Source: Sandaracinaceae bacterium (GTDB taxonomy: Bacteria; Myxococcota_A; Polyangia; Polyangiales; Houyiibacteriaceae). Taken from it: a DNA stretch of 19,253 nt. Shown one piece after another: positions 7,220-15,515 of this stretch. The notes under the pieces are model-generated. The model was not told the origin of the DNA, ran no database searches, and was given only the letters and a program-made list of their open reading frames with translations. How positions within the stretch are numbered: the first letter of the stretch is position 1; every line of letters starts with the position of its first letter. A program made the translations under genes and the position numbers. Where the stretch lies: NCBI GenBank assembly GCA_012514415.1, contig JAAZAH010000192.1:1-19253 (forward strand), in the 5' to 3' direction.

Positions 7220-8230
7220 ATGTCGCTGATTAAGGCCGAGTATATCTGGATCGACGGTACCGTCCCCGATCCTCGCCTCCGCTCCAAGACCAAGATCATG
7301 CCCAAGGGCGAGGAGCTCCCCCTCTGGAGCTTTGATGGCGGCTCGACCAACCAAGTCGATGGACCGATCGCCGAGTGCGTCTTGATTCCCGTCTTTCATT
7401 GCCCCGACCCGCTCCGGGGAGGCGATCATCTTCTCGTTCTCTGCGAAGTCGAAAATACCGATGGGACGCCAAATCGCACCAATACGCGCCGCGCGCTCGC
7501 AGAACTTGAGGAGAAGCATCGCCATCTCGAGGCGTGGTACGGGCTTGAGCAGGAATACACCTTCATGCTCCGTGGGCGACCCTACGGCTTCCCCGACGAC
7601 GGCTATCCACCGCCGCAGGGGCCCTACTATTGCGGCATCGGCGCCGAATACATGAAGGGACGCGAGATCGCCGAGGGGCACCTCGATGCGTGTCTTGCGG
7701 CCGGGCTCAAGATCTCGGGAATCAACTCCGAGGTGATGCCGGGGCAATGGGAATTTCAGATCGGTCCCGCCGGGCCCACCGAGGTGGGCGACCATCTCTG
7801 GCTCGCACGCTACCTGCTCATCCGCATCGCCGAAGATCACGGGGTTGAGGTGAGCTTCGACCCGAAGCCGGCCCGTGGCGACTGGAACGGCGCGGGATGT
7901 CACACGAATTTTTCGACGCGCGAAATGCGTGAGCCGGGCGGATACGCGAAGATTCTCGAGGCGATCGAGCGGTTCGGCGATCCGGAACGGATTGAGAAGC
8001 ATCTCGACGCCTATGGCCGCGGACGCGGCCTCGAAGAGCGGCTCACCGGGATGCATGGCACGTGCGCGTACACCGAGTTTCGTTTCGGCATCTCGGATCG
8101 CGGCTCCTCGATCCGTATTCCGATGCAGACCGAGCGCGACAAGGCGGGCTATTTTGAGGATCGGAGACCGTGCGCCAACATCGATCCTTACGAGGTCGCC
8201 TACGTGATCCTTGAGACCGTCGCGGGCTGA
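7220..8230 (+). CDS. glnII: Glutamine synthetase, type II (GSII)
   Basis: This 336-residue cytoplasmic enzyme makes glutamine from glutamate, ammonia and ATP. It is the eukaryote-like GSII form, not the 450-residue GSI. Visible motifs in order: WSFDGGST (36-43, usually DGSST), GLEQEYT (108-114), PPQGPYYCG (131-139), EVMPGQWEFQIGP (171-183), FDPKPARGDWNGAGCHTNFS (213-232), RLTGMHGT (274-281), DRGSSIRIP (293-301) and GYFEDRRP (310-317). The usual HET in the LTGxHET motif is HGT here, with Gly280 in place of Glu. Length is about normal for bacterial GSII. It stands alone between terminators. No strong Shine-Dalgarno is seen before the ATG. GSII in bacteria is often a second synthetase; no other is in the window. 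Confidence 0.95.
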   Translation: MSLIKAEYIWIDGTVPDPRLRSKTKIMPKGEELPLWSFDGGSTNQVDGPIAECVLIPVFHCPDPLRGGDHLLVLCEVENTDGTPNRTNTRRALAELEEKHRHLEAWYGLEQEYTFMLRGRPYGFPDDGYPPPQGPYYCGIGAEYMKGREIAEGHLDACLAAGLKISGINSEVMPGQWEFQIGPAGPTEVGDHLWLARYLLIRIAEDHGVEVSFDPKPARGDWNGAGCHTNFSTREMREPGGYAKILEAIERFGDPERIEKHLDAYGRGRGLEERLTGMHGTCAYTEFRFGISDRGSSIRIPMQTERDKAGYFEDRRPCANIDPYEVAYVILETVAG

Positions 8231-8231
8231 G

Positions 8232-8272
8232 CCGACCGGGCCAGCTCTCAGCTCCCCGCACGGGTCGGTTTT
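8232..8272 (+). terminator. Terminator after glnII
   Basis: CCGACC (8232-8237) pairs with GGTCGG (8263-8268), followed by TTTT. An inner AGCT-CTC-AGCT stem supports a branched or extended hairpin. It begins two bases after the glnII stop and separates it from the convergent minus-strand lipoprotein gene ending at 8315. Confidence 0.65.
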
Positions 8273-8314
8273 CCCTCGATGTGCGCTTCGACGAGGCGCT
8301 GAGCAGCGTTCTGC

Positions 8315-9715
8315 TTATTGATTTGGATTGCGAGCAACGAAAACCCCGTTTCCGCTGTCGAAATAGAGCAGATATCCACCGTCCCAAGGCGTGATTCCCG
8401 GTGCACCTTCGTCGATCGGCGAAAAATTCTGGATGCGCGCGAAGACGGGATTCCGTGGATGGGGTTGGAAGTCGAATGCCGCGAGATCTTCCTCGAGGAC
8501 GGCTCCGGCGAGGGCAATCGAGTCGTTGCGGACGTCGAATTTGCCGCCGGGATTGACGGCCTGCGCGATGCCGTTCGCGGTGAAGTAGAGGCGAAGGATG
8601 AGCCGCCCACCGGCGCCTTTATCAAGTACGAGTTCGGGCTGCCTCAAACTCCGCACGCGGGTGAAGCTTTCCGGATCTTCGATGTCTCCCGCGGTGAGGA
8701 CCGGTTCGGTGGCCGCTTCGAACCGACCGTCACGCTCGACGGCGATGCCGATCCCTGAGCGGGTCTCGTAAGCGAGGATGCGCCGCCCGAAGGCGAGGGT
8801 GGCAGAAGGGGCCCGGATCGCGCCTTCACCCAATCCGAACTCTCCTGGGGTAAGGAGCGTCCCTTCGATTTCAGCGAAGTCGACACCGAGACCTACGGGA
8901 TCGACGGCGCGGGCGATCGCCGCACCATCGTCGATCTCGTAATAGAGCTCGAGGCTTCCGTCGTCTGCGTAAATCGCACTTGGTGACGATACGCTCGTCG
9001 CGCCTTCGGGGAGGATATCGAGGGGTGCGGCCGGCTCCGCATCAAAGTGCACGCCGTCGGGGCTAGTAAAACGGAAGATGTGAGAGATGCCCTCGTCAAG
9101 AGGATGGACCTCGAGGAAGAGAGAGACTTCGTCGCCATCCTCGTGACTCAGCGCGGCAGGATGTTGGGCGCGTCCGCGATAAACCTGATCGACACACCGC
9201 TCTCCAGGACCGCAGTTGGGGCCGCTCGGGCCGCATGCGATCGCTCGGCACCGCCCTGCAAGACAGAGCTCTCCGTTGGGACAATGCTCGTTCTCGAGGC
9301 ATGCGAAGATGCAGGCGTTCGCTTCGCAGATTCCGTACTCACCGCATTCTTCATCGAATTCGCAGCGCGCCTGGCAGCGTCGCGGTGAGCCCGCGCAGAT
9401 GGCGTCCTCAGGACAATCCGATGAGGAAGCGCAGAACTGGACGACGCAGCGACCACAGACGCAGGATTCGGGGGAGGGGCAATCGCGATCAAACTCGCAG
9501 CCTCCACCCTCCCGCCCTTCGGCCTCACAGAGACCCGGCGGAGTCGAGGTATCGATGAGCAGATGCGAGCCGATGCAGAGCTTGATGGGTTCTCCCGCCG
9601 TGTACGGAGCGATGCCATCACTCACCGGATCGCCGTCGAGCTCGTACAGTCCGATGAGTCCGCAGCCGGAGAAGAGGAGCGCGAAGAAAAGCGCATTTAG
9701 ACGAGGATGCACCAT
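8315..9715 (-). CDS. Cys-rich lipoprotein with C-terminal propeller-like domain
   Basis: This 466-residue protein has an N-terminal hydrophobic segment ending in LFSGC, so Cys18 is a likely (somewhat atypical) lipidation site. Residues about 47-173 hold around 22 cysteines in repeated patterns such as CEFDRDCPSPESCVCGRC and CEFDEECGEYGICEANAC. These are EGF/Dickkopf-like disulphide units, common in Myxococcota surface proteins. Residues about 180-466 look like a beta-propeller of the GH43/GH32 fold type (SPDGVHF, SPSAIYADDGSLELYY, QPELVLD, GYLLYFDSGNG). I cannot assign catalytic acids, so no enzyme activity is claimed. Its ATG overlaps the stop of the upstream FadL-like gene by one base (TGATG), so it is translationally coupled as the last gene of a three-gene unit. 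It is probably an envelope or surface protein. Confidence 0.82.
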   Translation of the reverse strand: MVHPRLNALFFALLFSGCGLIGLYELDGDPVSDGIAPYTAGEPIKLCIGSHLLIDTSTPPGLCEAEGREGGGCEFDRDCPSPESCVCGRCVVQFCASSSDCPEDAICAGSPRRCQARCEFDEECGEYGICEANACIFACLENEHCPNGELCLAGRCRAIACGPSGPNCGPGERCVDQVYRGRAQHPAALSHEDGDEVSLFLEVHPLDEGISHIFRFTSPDGVHFDAEPAAPLDILPEGATSVSSPSAIYADDGSLELYYEIDDGAAIARAVDPVGLGVDFAEIEGTLLTPGEFGLGEGAIRAPSATLAFGRRILAYETRSGIGIAVERDGRFEAATEPVLTAGDIEDPESFTRVRSLRQPELVLDKGAGGRLILRLYFTANGIAQAVNPGGKFDVRNDSIALAGAVLEEDLAAFDFQPHPRNPVFARIQNFSPIDEGAPGITPWDGGYLLYFDSGNGVFVARNPNQ

Positions 9716-11019
9716 CAGAAGCTGATCCTCCCCGCGGCGCTGATTCCGTAGACCATGCCGCGAATGCTGAGATCGCCTCCCGGCGAGACAGGGTTGTCTT
9801 TTTCCATCTCGCGTCGCGTCACGCGCTGAAGCTGCGCGCCAAGGTCGAATTCGACCGTCGACTTGAGGAAGGGCCAGTAAAAGCCGAAGGTCCCACCGAG
9901 ACCGATGACATGCCGGTTCGAGTCGGCGAAGTTGGTGAGGCCGCGCTGCTCGGGCACGGGTGTGGGAGCGAAGCTATATCCGCCACGAAGCGTCATGGTG
10001 TAGATATCAACGTCGAGAGCGTACGAGGCGATTACGCGAGGCGAGAAGGTGTTGCGATAGCCGGGCTCTACCTGAACGAAGCTTGTCGCCGGGACCTCGA
10101 TGCCGAGCTCATCCTCATCAAAATCGGTGATGATCCCGGCGGCGACATTCTCGAGTGCCTTCCAGTTCTGGAAGGCGAGCTCGGCGCCGAGGTTGAGCCG
10201 CTTGATTGCGAAGCTCGCCCCGATCACGGCCTCGCGCGGGACATAGGTCGAGGTCCCAGTGAAAAAGAGACCGAGAGGTCCATCGACCGAGGTGCCGGGG
10301 ATGGTCACCACGGCTTCGATGGGAAGATTGAAGTGATAGTTCACCTCTCCTGTGTATCGAGCGGCGATCCGGATCCAATCGGTGGGCGTGACGGTCAGCG
10401 CGACCACCGGGGTGATGAGCGTCGGGAAGAGGAAGTTGAAGTTGGCCGTGCTTCGCGTGCGTCCTGCCGAGGCATCGATCTCGATATCGAGGTATTCCCC
10501 CTCAAACCGCCCGAAGATGCTCGCGGCGACACCGAGAGAAACGATCTTTTTATAGGCGACCGCAAAGCCGAGATTGGCGACCAAACGATGCGGTGGTGAA
10601 TCCCACATGATGGCGCGCGGCTGCGTTGCGGGAAGAGTGTGAACGCGAAGCAGAAAGCGATCGGGAATGTGCGCCGAAAGGCCCAGCCCGAAACCCCAGT
10701 CCTTGTGTGAGAAGGGAAGTGCGAGGCCGGCGTGTACGCCGCGGGGAGCGAGGAGATCGGCGCGCGCATCGTTTACTTTGATGACGGGGCGCGCGAAGCT
10801 ATATCCGGCTCCGAGTTGAATTTTCCCATCGGTCAGCGCGAGCATCGAGGGGTTGTTGATGGCGGCTGCAAGAGGGTCTTCGACCGTGAGCATCGCGCCA
10901 GCGTGTGCCATTCCGCGCGCGCCATAGCCGATGAGTCGGTTTGGATCGGCCGACGCGGTGAGCGGTGATGCGAGCGCCACGACCAGAGCGAAGAGCGTGA
11001 GGAGTGAGATGCGGCTCAT
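9715..11019 (-). CDS. Outer-membrane beta-barrel, OmpP1/FadL-like
   Basis: This 434-residue protein has a clear signal peptide (about 1-24, ending TASA). The mature N-terminus has GYGARGMAHAGAM followed by DPLAAAINNPSMLAL, the N-terminal hatch pattern of FadL/OmpP1/TodX transporters. The rest is alternating amphipathic beta-strands with aromatic girdles, ending in the outer-membrane C-terminal Phe (AAGRISF). Family members move hydrophobic compounds such as long-chain fatty acids or aromatics across the outer membrane; the substrate cannot be told here. It overlaps the upstream barrel gene by 4 bases (ATGA) and the downstream lipoprotein by 1, so the three are one translationally coupled operon. 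Confidence 0.85.
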   Translation of the reverse strand: MSRISLLTLFALVVALASPLTASADPNRLIGYGARGMAHAGAMLTVEDPLAAAINNPSMLALTDGKIQLGAGYSFARPVIKVNDARADLLAPRGVHAGLALPFSHKDWGFGLGLSAHIPDRFLLRVHTLPATQPRAIMWDSPPHRLVANLGFAVAYKKIVSLGVAASIFGRFEGEYLDIEIDASAGRTRSTANFNFLFPTLITPVVALTVTPTDWIRIAARYTGEVNYHFNLPIEAVVTIPGTSVDGPLGLFFTGTSTYVPREAVIGASFAIKRLNLGAELAFQNWKALENVAAGIITDFDEDELGIEVPATSFVQVEPGYRNTFSPRVIASYALDVDIYTMTLRGGYSFAPTPVPEQRGLTNFADSNRHVIGLGGTFGFYWPFLKSTVEFDLGAQLQRVTRREMEKDNPVSPGGDLSIRGMVYGISAAGRISF

Positions 11020-12368
11020 TCCGGAAGCTCCATGGTGAGGGTGAGCCCAAAGGCGTAAATCCCGCCGCGGCCGCGGATCTCGGAATAGCCCGGATTGGAC
11101 GTCTGGACTCCGGCGAGGCGCTCGTTTTCATCGAACATCGCTTCGGGATCCTTGACGTTATTCGTGCCGACGAGTCCGGTCGACATGCCGTAAAGGTCGA
11201 TGCGCAGCGCGGATCGGGGGAAGGCGAGCCTTACCCCCGCACCGATCGATCCGCCGATTTTATGGCCGTCGAGATGATTGGCCTCGCCAATGGCCTCGCG
11301 TGTGATGGGGGATTGATAGTGGACACCACCACGGAGCTGGAGCGTGTGCTCGCTTGCGAGCGCGAGCTGGTATTCACCGCCGACGCGCAGATCGATTGCA
11401 TCGCGGTAGATCTCTTCCATGGGGCCGCTCCAAAGCGGGATTCCACTGAGGTCTGCTTCGACCTCGATATGCGGTGCGCGGAGCTGGCTATAGCGATACC
11501 AACCGAAGTTCCCCTCGAGCCGAAAGTCGCCCATCGCCCGATAATACCCGAGGGTGACTTGTGCCGGGCTCTGCAAGGTGCGTGCATCGAGATCGACCGA
11601 AAAAGGAACGCCGCCCACCGCGTTCACGGTCTGTACGACGATCGGTGCTTCGAAGCGCTGCCTGAAATTGAAGCCGATGCCTTGCTTTTCATCGAAAAGA
11701 TAACGAAAACCAAAGTTAATCCGGATGAGCGTGCGGCCGTTGATCGAAAGATGCGGTTCGACATCACGCGTCGGACCTTCGCTGGCCCGCGCGATGCCGT
11801 TGACCTGAGCGAAGACGTTGAGGGCGAGCCCAAAGGAGAGCTTATCGGTGAGCCTCGCTGCGGCACCGATAAGGAAGAAGAGCCGCTCGGTCCGATTCTC
11901 GAAATACGGCATATAGGGCTGCTCAGGTAGAAGCGTCCGAATGACCGTCAGCGAAGTTGGGAGGAAGGAGAGCTGTGCTCCGAGCGCGATGCGGTTGGCG
12001 ATCGGCAGGGCGAGTCCCAGCTGGAGGGAGTTGAGCTCGGGCAGATGTGCATCCCCGGCGGCAACCTCCTCGCCTTCATGTTCGGAGCGATACCGCAGGT
12101 TGTGAAACGCGCGATGATAGCCGAGCGAGATCTCGGGGCGATCCGTCTCCATTAACCCTGAGGGGTTATAATGAAGAGACTCGGAGCCTTTCGCGTCGAC
12201 CATGACCGCGCCCGACCGAGCGATGGCGCGCCCCCCAATGCCGTACACATCCCCGGGACTCGCGTCCGCTGGAGCCGCCGTGAGCAAAGGGAGAAGCGCC
12301 CCCAGGAGAAGGACCGAACGTCTACCGAACACGAAGCGTTGATACGAGAAGTCATATTCAGGCGTCAA
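11016..12368 (-). CDS. Outer-membrane beta-barrel, OmpP1/FadL-like (paralogue)
   Basis: This protein is 450 residues long if it starts at TTG 12368. An in-frame GTG at 12332 (residue 13) gives a more compact signal peptide, with VLLLGALLPLLTAAPADA just inside it. The mature start, GDVYGIGGRAIARSGAVM, and then ESLHYNPSGLME match the FadL/OmpP1 N-terminal pattern. Strand-rich sequence follows to the C-terminus (FGLTLTMELPE); the last residue is not aromatic. It is the first gene of the unit and overlaps the next barrel gene by 4 bases. Only 41 bases separate it from the divergent calcium-motif lipoprotein, so the two promoters are back to back. Two similar barrels in one operon suggest hetero-use or different substrates, which is inference. 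Confidence 0.82.
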   Translation of the reverse strand: MTPEYDFSYQRFVFGRRSVLLLGALLPLLTAAPADASPGDVYGIGGRAIARSGAVMVDAKGSESLHYNPSGLMETDRPEISLGYHRAFHNLRYRSEHEGEEVAAGDAHLPELNSLQLGLALPIANRIALGAQLSFLPTSLTVIRTLLPEQPYMPYFENRTERLFFLIGAAARLTDKLSFGLALNVFAQVNGIARASEGPTRDVEPHLSINGRTLIRINFGFRYLFDEKQGIGFNFRQRFEAPIVVQTVNAVGGVPFSVDLDARTLQSPAQVTLGYYRAMGDFRLEGNFGWYRYSQLRAPHIEVEADLSGIPLWSGPMEEIYRDAIDLRVGGEYQLALASEHTLQLRGGVHYQSPITREAIGEANHLDGHKIGGSIGAGVRLAFPRSALRIDLYGMSTGLVGTNNVKDPEAMFDENERLAGVQTSNPGYSEIRGRGGIYAFGLTLTMELPE

Positions 12369-12409
12369 GCTCGATCCGCTTAATGATAGGCTGAGGTACA
12401 GGAAACGAC

Positions 12410-13438
12410 ATGAACTTGCGACGAGCCATCATGCAGCGCCTCCTCTTCATCTTTGCGATTTCGATCCTTCTGGTTGCGTGTGCAGAGGAGAAAGAGGAGC
12501 CCGGCCGAATCGATTTTGACGGAAAGGTCCCGAATTTCGATGGGATCTGCGCCGATGGCGAGGGAAGTATCGATGTGCGAGGTCAATGGGCCGGAATCGC
12601 GAACCTCCAGGTTGAGCTCGTCGCGCGGAGTGGAGCGCTCGTCGCCCTCTGCCCGAACCCGCAGATCCAGCCTGCCGAGCTCGTCATGCTTATCAACCTC
12701 ACTGAGGGTGAAGGCGGCTCGACCAATGTGGAGCTGCAGCTTTGCGATCTCGAGCTCCCGACGATTCTTGCTGGGGTCGGCAGCTGCCCCTCCGACCCAA
12801 GCCGAATTCTCGAGCTCGCCATTTTACCAAGCGATGCGCTCGCCGAACTCCTTCCGACGCTCCGCATCGAATTCGATAGTGGCCTCCCATCCACAATCAA
12901 CGCTGGGGATGATTTCATCCCCGACTCCTTCGTGGAGCTTTTGGGCGTCGAACTCGACGATCCGAGGGACCCTCTCCCCTACTGGAATGAAAGCCGGACG
13001 AATTGCGGTCTCGGCGGGAAGGGCGGCCCGGCCGACTGCGTCGAAGACTACGATCGAATCCAAGACTCCGATGGCGATGGCAACCTCGGGGTGACGCTCT
13101 TCGCGAACTCGGGCGTCGGCGGATTGGTCGAAGGTGAAGCGTATACGACGATCCGCCTCGCGCCCCAGCTCGAGGGGACGATCCGCAATGATATTTGCAT
13201 CGACGGCACCATCGCGCTCAATCTCGACTTTACCATCGTCGATAGCATCGCGAGCGTAAGTGGCATCGTGCTCTCGACGCCGCTTCTGAACGCCAACATT
13301 CCGCCCCTGAACTTCCTGAGCGATAGCCGCTTCAAGCTCCTTCGCGCCGATACCACGCGCGTCCCGTTCGATGACGACGGCGACGGCATCATCACGTGCG
13401 AAGAGGTTCGGAACAATCGGGGCAATTTCTTGCGCTGA
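12410..13438 (+). CDS. Lipoprotein with EF-hand/dockerin-like calcium motifs
   Basis: This 342-residue protein has a good lipoprotein signal: MNLRRAIMQR, a hydrophobic core, then LLVAC with Cys24. Two Asp-rich loops are visible. One is DSDGDGNLG (219-227), a thrombospondin-3/dockerin-like loop. The other, near the C-terminus, is DDDGDGIITCEE (321-332), which fits the DxDxDGxIxxxE EF-hand loop fully, including Glu at position 12. The middle is beta-rich with about nine scattered cysteines, fitting an exported disulphide-bonded fold. AGGAAA at 12400-12405 is a well-placed Shine-Dalgarno. It diverges from the two-barrel operon and probably works in the envelope. No family is recognised for the core; calcium binding is predicted from motif alone. 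Confidence 0.82.
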   Translation: MNLRRAIMQRLLFIFAISILLVACAEEKEEPGRIDFDGKVPNFDGICADGEGSIDVRGQWAGIANLQVELVARSGALVALCPNPQIQPAELVMLINLTEGEGGSTNVELQLCDLELPTILAGVGSCPSDPSRILELAILPSDALAELLPTLRIEFDSGLPSTINAGDDFIPDSFVELLGVELDDPRDPLPYWNESRTNCGLGGKGGPADCVEDYDRIQDSDGDGNLGVTLFANSGVGGLVEGEAYTTIRLAPQLEGTIRNDICIDGTIALNLDFTIVDSIASVSGIVLSTPLLNANIPPLNFLSDSRFKLLRADTTRVPFDDDGDGIITCEEVRNNRGNFLR

Positions 13439-13483
13439 TCGCTCGACGGCGGAGGGCGAAAGGCGCTCGGAGGTCGGTCGAAA

Positions 13484-13522
13484 AGAACAACCCGCCGAGA
13501 GCGAAGTCTGGCGGGTTGTTCT
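13484..13522 (-). terminator. Hairpin terminator of tRNA-Ala, probably bidirectional
   Basis: AGAACAACCCGCC (13484-13496) pairs perfectly with GGCGGGTTGTTCT (13510-13522), a 13-bp stem with a 13-base loop. Read on the minus strand the stem ends in TTCTTTTCG, a usable T-tract, so it fits termination of the tRNA transcript about 60 bases past its end. It also lies 46 bases after the plus-strand lipoprotein stop but has no T-tract in that direction. Confidence 0.8.
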
Positions 13523-13582
13523 GTCTCCTCAGTTTCGGGTCCGAGTTGGTATCGGCGCGCCTTTTTGAGGTTCAGTTCTGGA

Positions 13583-13658
13583 TGGTGGAGCCGAGGGGGA
13601 TCGAACCCCTGACCTCCGCACTGCCAGTGCGGCGCTCTCCCAGCTGAGCTACGGCCCC
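13583..13658 (-). tRNA. tRNA-Ala, anticodon GGC
   Basis: The 76-base minus-strand sequence begins GGGGCCGTAGCTCAGCTGGG and folds into a full cloverleaf. The acceptor stem GGGGCCG/CGGCTCC contains the G3-U70 pair that identifies alanine tRNA. The anticodon arm CGCAC-TGGCA-GTGCG places GGC in the loop. The T arm carries GGTTCGATCCC. The CCA end is encoded. A TTGACT (minus strand, 13699-13704) could be its -35, but the -10 at the right spacing is poor. Confidence 0.97.
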
Positions 13659-13769
13659 AAATCGGTTGGGGACCATTTCCTGACCCGAATTCGGAAGAAG
13701 TCAAGCCGGAATCTTCACGGGCAGGATATTTGACGGAATGAGAAGCGATTTGCGAGGTATCGGGCAACG

Positions 13770-15515
13770 ATGTTGGGCACCCTCTCAATCCGCCGCTTCG
13801 CGCCTGAACTTCGCTTGGGGCTCCTTCTATGTGCGCTCATGGGCGTCGTGGGCGGCTGCGCGGCCCAGCGGGGCTCCGAACTCATCGAGATCCTTGGCGT
13901 TCGAGACGATATCCTGCGCGACGGCGATTCGCTTCGGGTGATCGGCGAGGGGTTCCCTGCTCGCGGCGAGGGGGAGTTGATCCTCCGAGGACACACGTTT
14001 CGCCCCGGCGAAGGGGCGGCGGCGATCACGGCGACTTTCGGAGGAAAGCTGCGCTCCGCTGAGGAATTCGAGGTGGAACTCGATTCTCATGCCATCGCCG
14101 CGCTTGGCGGCCGCGGGACGTTTCGCGGGGAGCTCGAGCTTCGCTTCAGCGGCGAGGCCGGGAGCGTGAGCGGGCGACTCCCGGGGGTAGTCCTCGACAT
14201 CGAGCCCATGACGCGAGAAGCCTTCCGCGCCGCCGAGCGGCTCGAGGAAAGCGCCCGCCGATTCTTCGGAAATTACGGCCTTCAGCTCATCGCTCTCGGC
14301 GGTGAGGTCCTCATCGAACGAGTCGAGCCGGGGAGCCTGGCCGATGAAGCGGGACTCAAAGCGGGCGATCGCATCCTCGAGCTCGCGGGCGTGCGTGCGT
14401 ACCGCATCGCCGATCTCGCCCCCGCAAACCATCGCCCCTCGCATCCGCTCCTTCTCGTTCCCGCGGAGAGCGACGCGCCGATTCGCCTCGAGATTCATGC
14501 GCTCGCCTCGGGGCAGATGTTCGCTCCCTTCCACACCGCGCTCATCGCGCTCGCGGCCCTCTTCATCGCCTTTGTCATTTTTGGAGCAACGACGGCGCGC
14601 TATTTTACCGTCCTCACGCGCGAGGCCCCTGCAGACGGGGAGGGGAGTCTCGGTTGGTACTTCTTTTTACCGAGCGCCGAGCAGCGAACGGGTGCGCCTC
14701 TTTCGGGCTTGTTTTCTGCCCTCAGCGCGGCGCTCGGCCTCGGTTTCCTCACGCTCGCGTTCATCGGTGTCTACGTGCTCCTCGAACGCATGAACCTCTC
14801 CGCGGGGCTCTGGATCACGCTTTCTTTCTCGCTCGCGCTCCGGCTCGTGTCGAGATTCGATCGCGATGTCCGCCTCCGTCTCATCTCGCGCCTCCTTCCA
14901 TGGGTCGCGCTGATGACGCCGCTCATCCTCACACTGTCGACCTTCTCGCTCATCATCGGTAGCGCCGACCTACGCGTCATTGCCGAGGGCCAAGGAGCGC
15001 ACCCATGGCAGTGGAATCTCTTCCGCGAGCCTCTCTTCTTCCTCCTCTTCCCCGCCTTCGCACTCGCGGCTTTTGGGCGTCTCGAGCTTCGCCCACACGA
15101 ACGTGGCGTCTCCGGATTCGTCACCCGTTTGAATGTCGCGCTCCTCTCAGCGCTTGCGACGATGATTTTCTTGGGCGGCGGAAATATCGAACGCTCGATC
15201 GAGCTGACGGGCGCCTCTAAAATCCTACTCCCCGCGCTGGTCTTTGCGCTGAAATCCATCGGGGTCCTGCTCTTCGGGCTTTATCTTCGTCGCTCGGCCC
15301 TCGGCCGTGCGAACGACGGTTGGCGCTTCGCTCTTCCGCTCTCGATGGCGGGCCTCGCACTTGGCTCGGTTCACCTCTTCGTCGAGTTTCCGCAAGAGGT
15401 CCAGCTGATCGCCGGGCCTCTACTCTTCGCTGCCGCGATCCTTTCCCTTGTCGGCTTGGTTGCCCATCGCTTCTTTTTCACTCGCCGGCAGCCGCTCCTC
15501 TATCCCTTCCTTTGA
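13770..15515 (+). CDS. Lipoprotein/PDZ protein with NuoH-like polytopic membrane domain
   Basis: This is a 581-residue protein. The N-terminus has a hydrophobic stretch ending VVGGC, so Cys30 may be lipidated. Residues about 36-145 resemble an IPT/TIG-like beta-domain (DGDSLRVIGEGF). Residues about 168-245 are a PDZ domain (ERVEPGSLADEAGLKAGDRI). From about 250 to 570 there are roughly eight or nine hydrophobic helices. Several blocks in this part resemble complex I subunit NuoH: EGQGAHPWQWNLFREPLFF (406-424), MIFLGGGN (465-472), and a final K-rich helix with ALKSIGVLLFGLYLRR (493-508) then GWRFALPLS (517-525). The NuoH quinone-site motif PFDLPEAE is absent; GRLELRPHERG stands in its place. 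No other nuo genes are near. The GAGG upstream of the ATG is about 13 bases away. The 3' end overlaps the convergent TolC-like frame by 96 bases. The PDZ call is firm; NuoH kinship is moderate. Confidence 0.75.
   Translation: MLGTLSIRRFAPELRLGLLLCALMGVVGGCAAQRGSELIEILGVRDDILRDGDSLRVIGEGFPARGEGELILRGHTFRPGEGAAAITATFGGKLRSAEEFEVELDSHAIAALGGRGTFRGELELRFSGEAGSVSGRLPGVVLDIEPMTREAFRAAERLEESARRFFGNYGLQLIALGGEVLIERVEPGSLADEAGLKAGDRILELAGVRAYRIADLAPANHRPSHPLLLVPAESDAPIRLEIHALASGQMFAPFHTALIALAALFIAFVIFGATTARYFTVLTREAPADGEGSLGWYFFLPSAEQRTGAPLSGLFSALSAALGLGFLTLAFIGVYVLLERMNLSAGLWITLSFSLALRLVSRFDRDVRLRLISRLLPWVALMTPLILTLSTFSLIIGSADLRVIAEGQGAHPWQWNLFREPLFFLLFPAFALAAFGRLELRPHERGVSGFVTRLNVALLSALATMIFLGGGNIERSIELTGASKILLPALVFALKSIGVLLFGLYLRRSALGRANDGWRFALPLSMAGLALGSVHLFVEFPQEVQLIAGPLLFAAAILSLVGLVAHRFFFTRRQPLLYPFL

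Noticed and set aside
7178..8056. Minus-strand open frame of 292 codons across glnII
   Set aside because: It is antisense to a clear GSII gene with all family motifs, and its translation shows no domain.
11004..11930. Plus-strand open frame antisense to the first FadL-like gene
   Set aside because: The minus-strand protein has a signal peptide and FadL N-terminal pattern; the plus frame has no domain or ribosome-binding site.
13048..13788. Minus-strand open frame of 246 codons spanning the tRNA region
   Set aside because: It runs through tRNA-Ala and its terminator and is antisense to the lipoprotein gene, so it is not a real gene.
13770..13860. Possible twin-arginine signal in the PDZ/NuoH-like protein (RR at residues 8-9)
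   Set aside because: The flanking residues do not fit the S/T-R-R-x-F-L-K pattern, and a VVGGC lipobox explains the N-terminus better.
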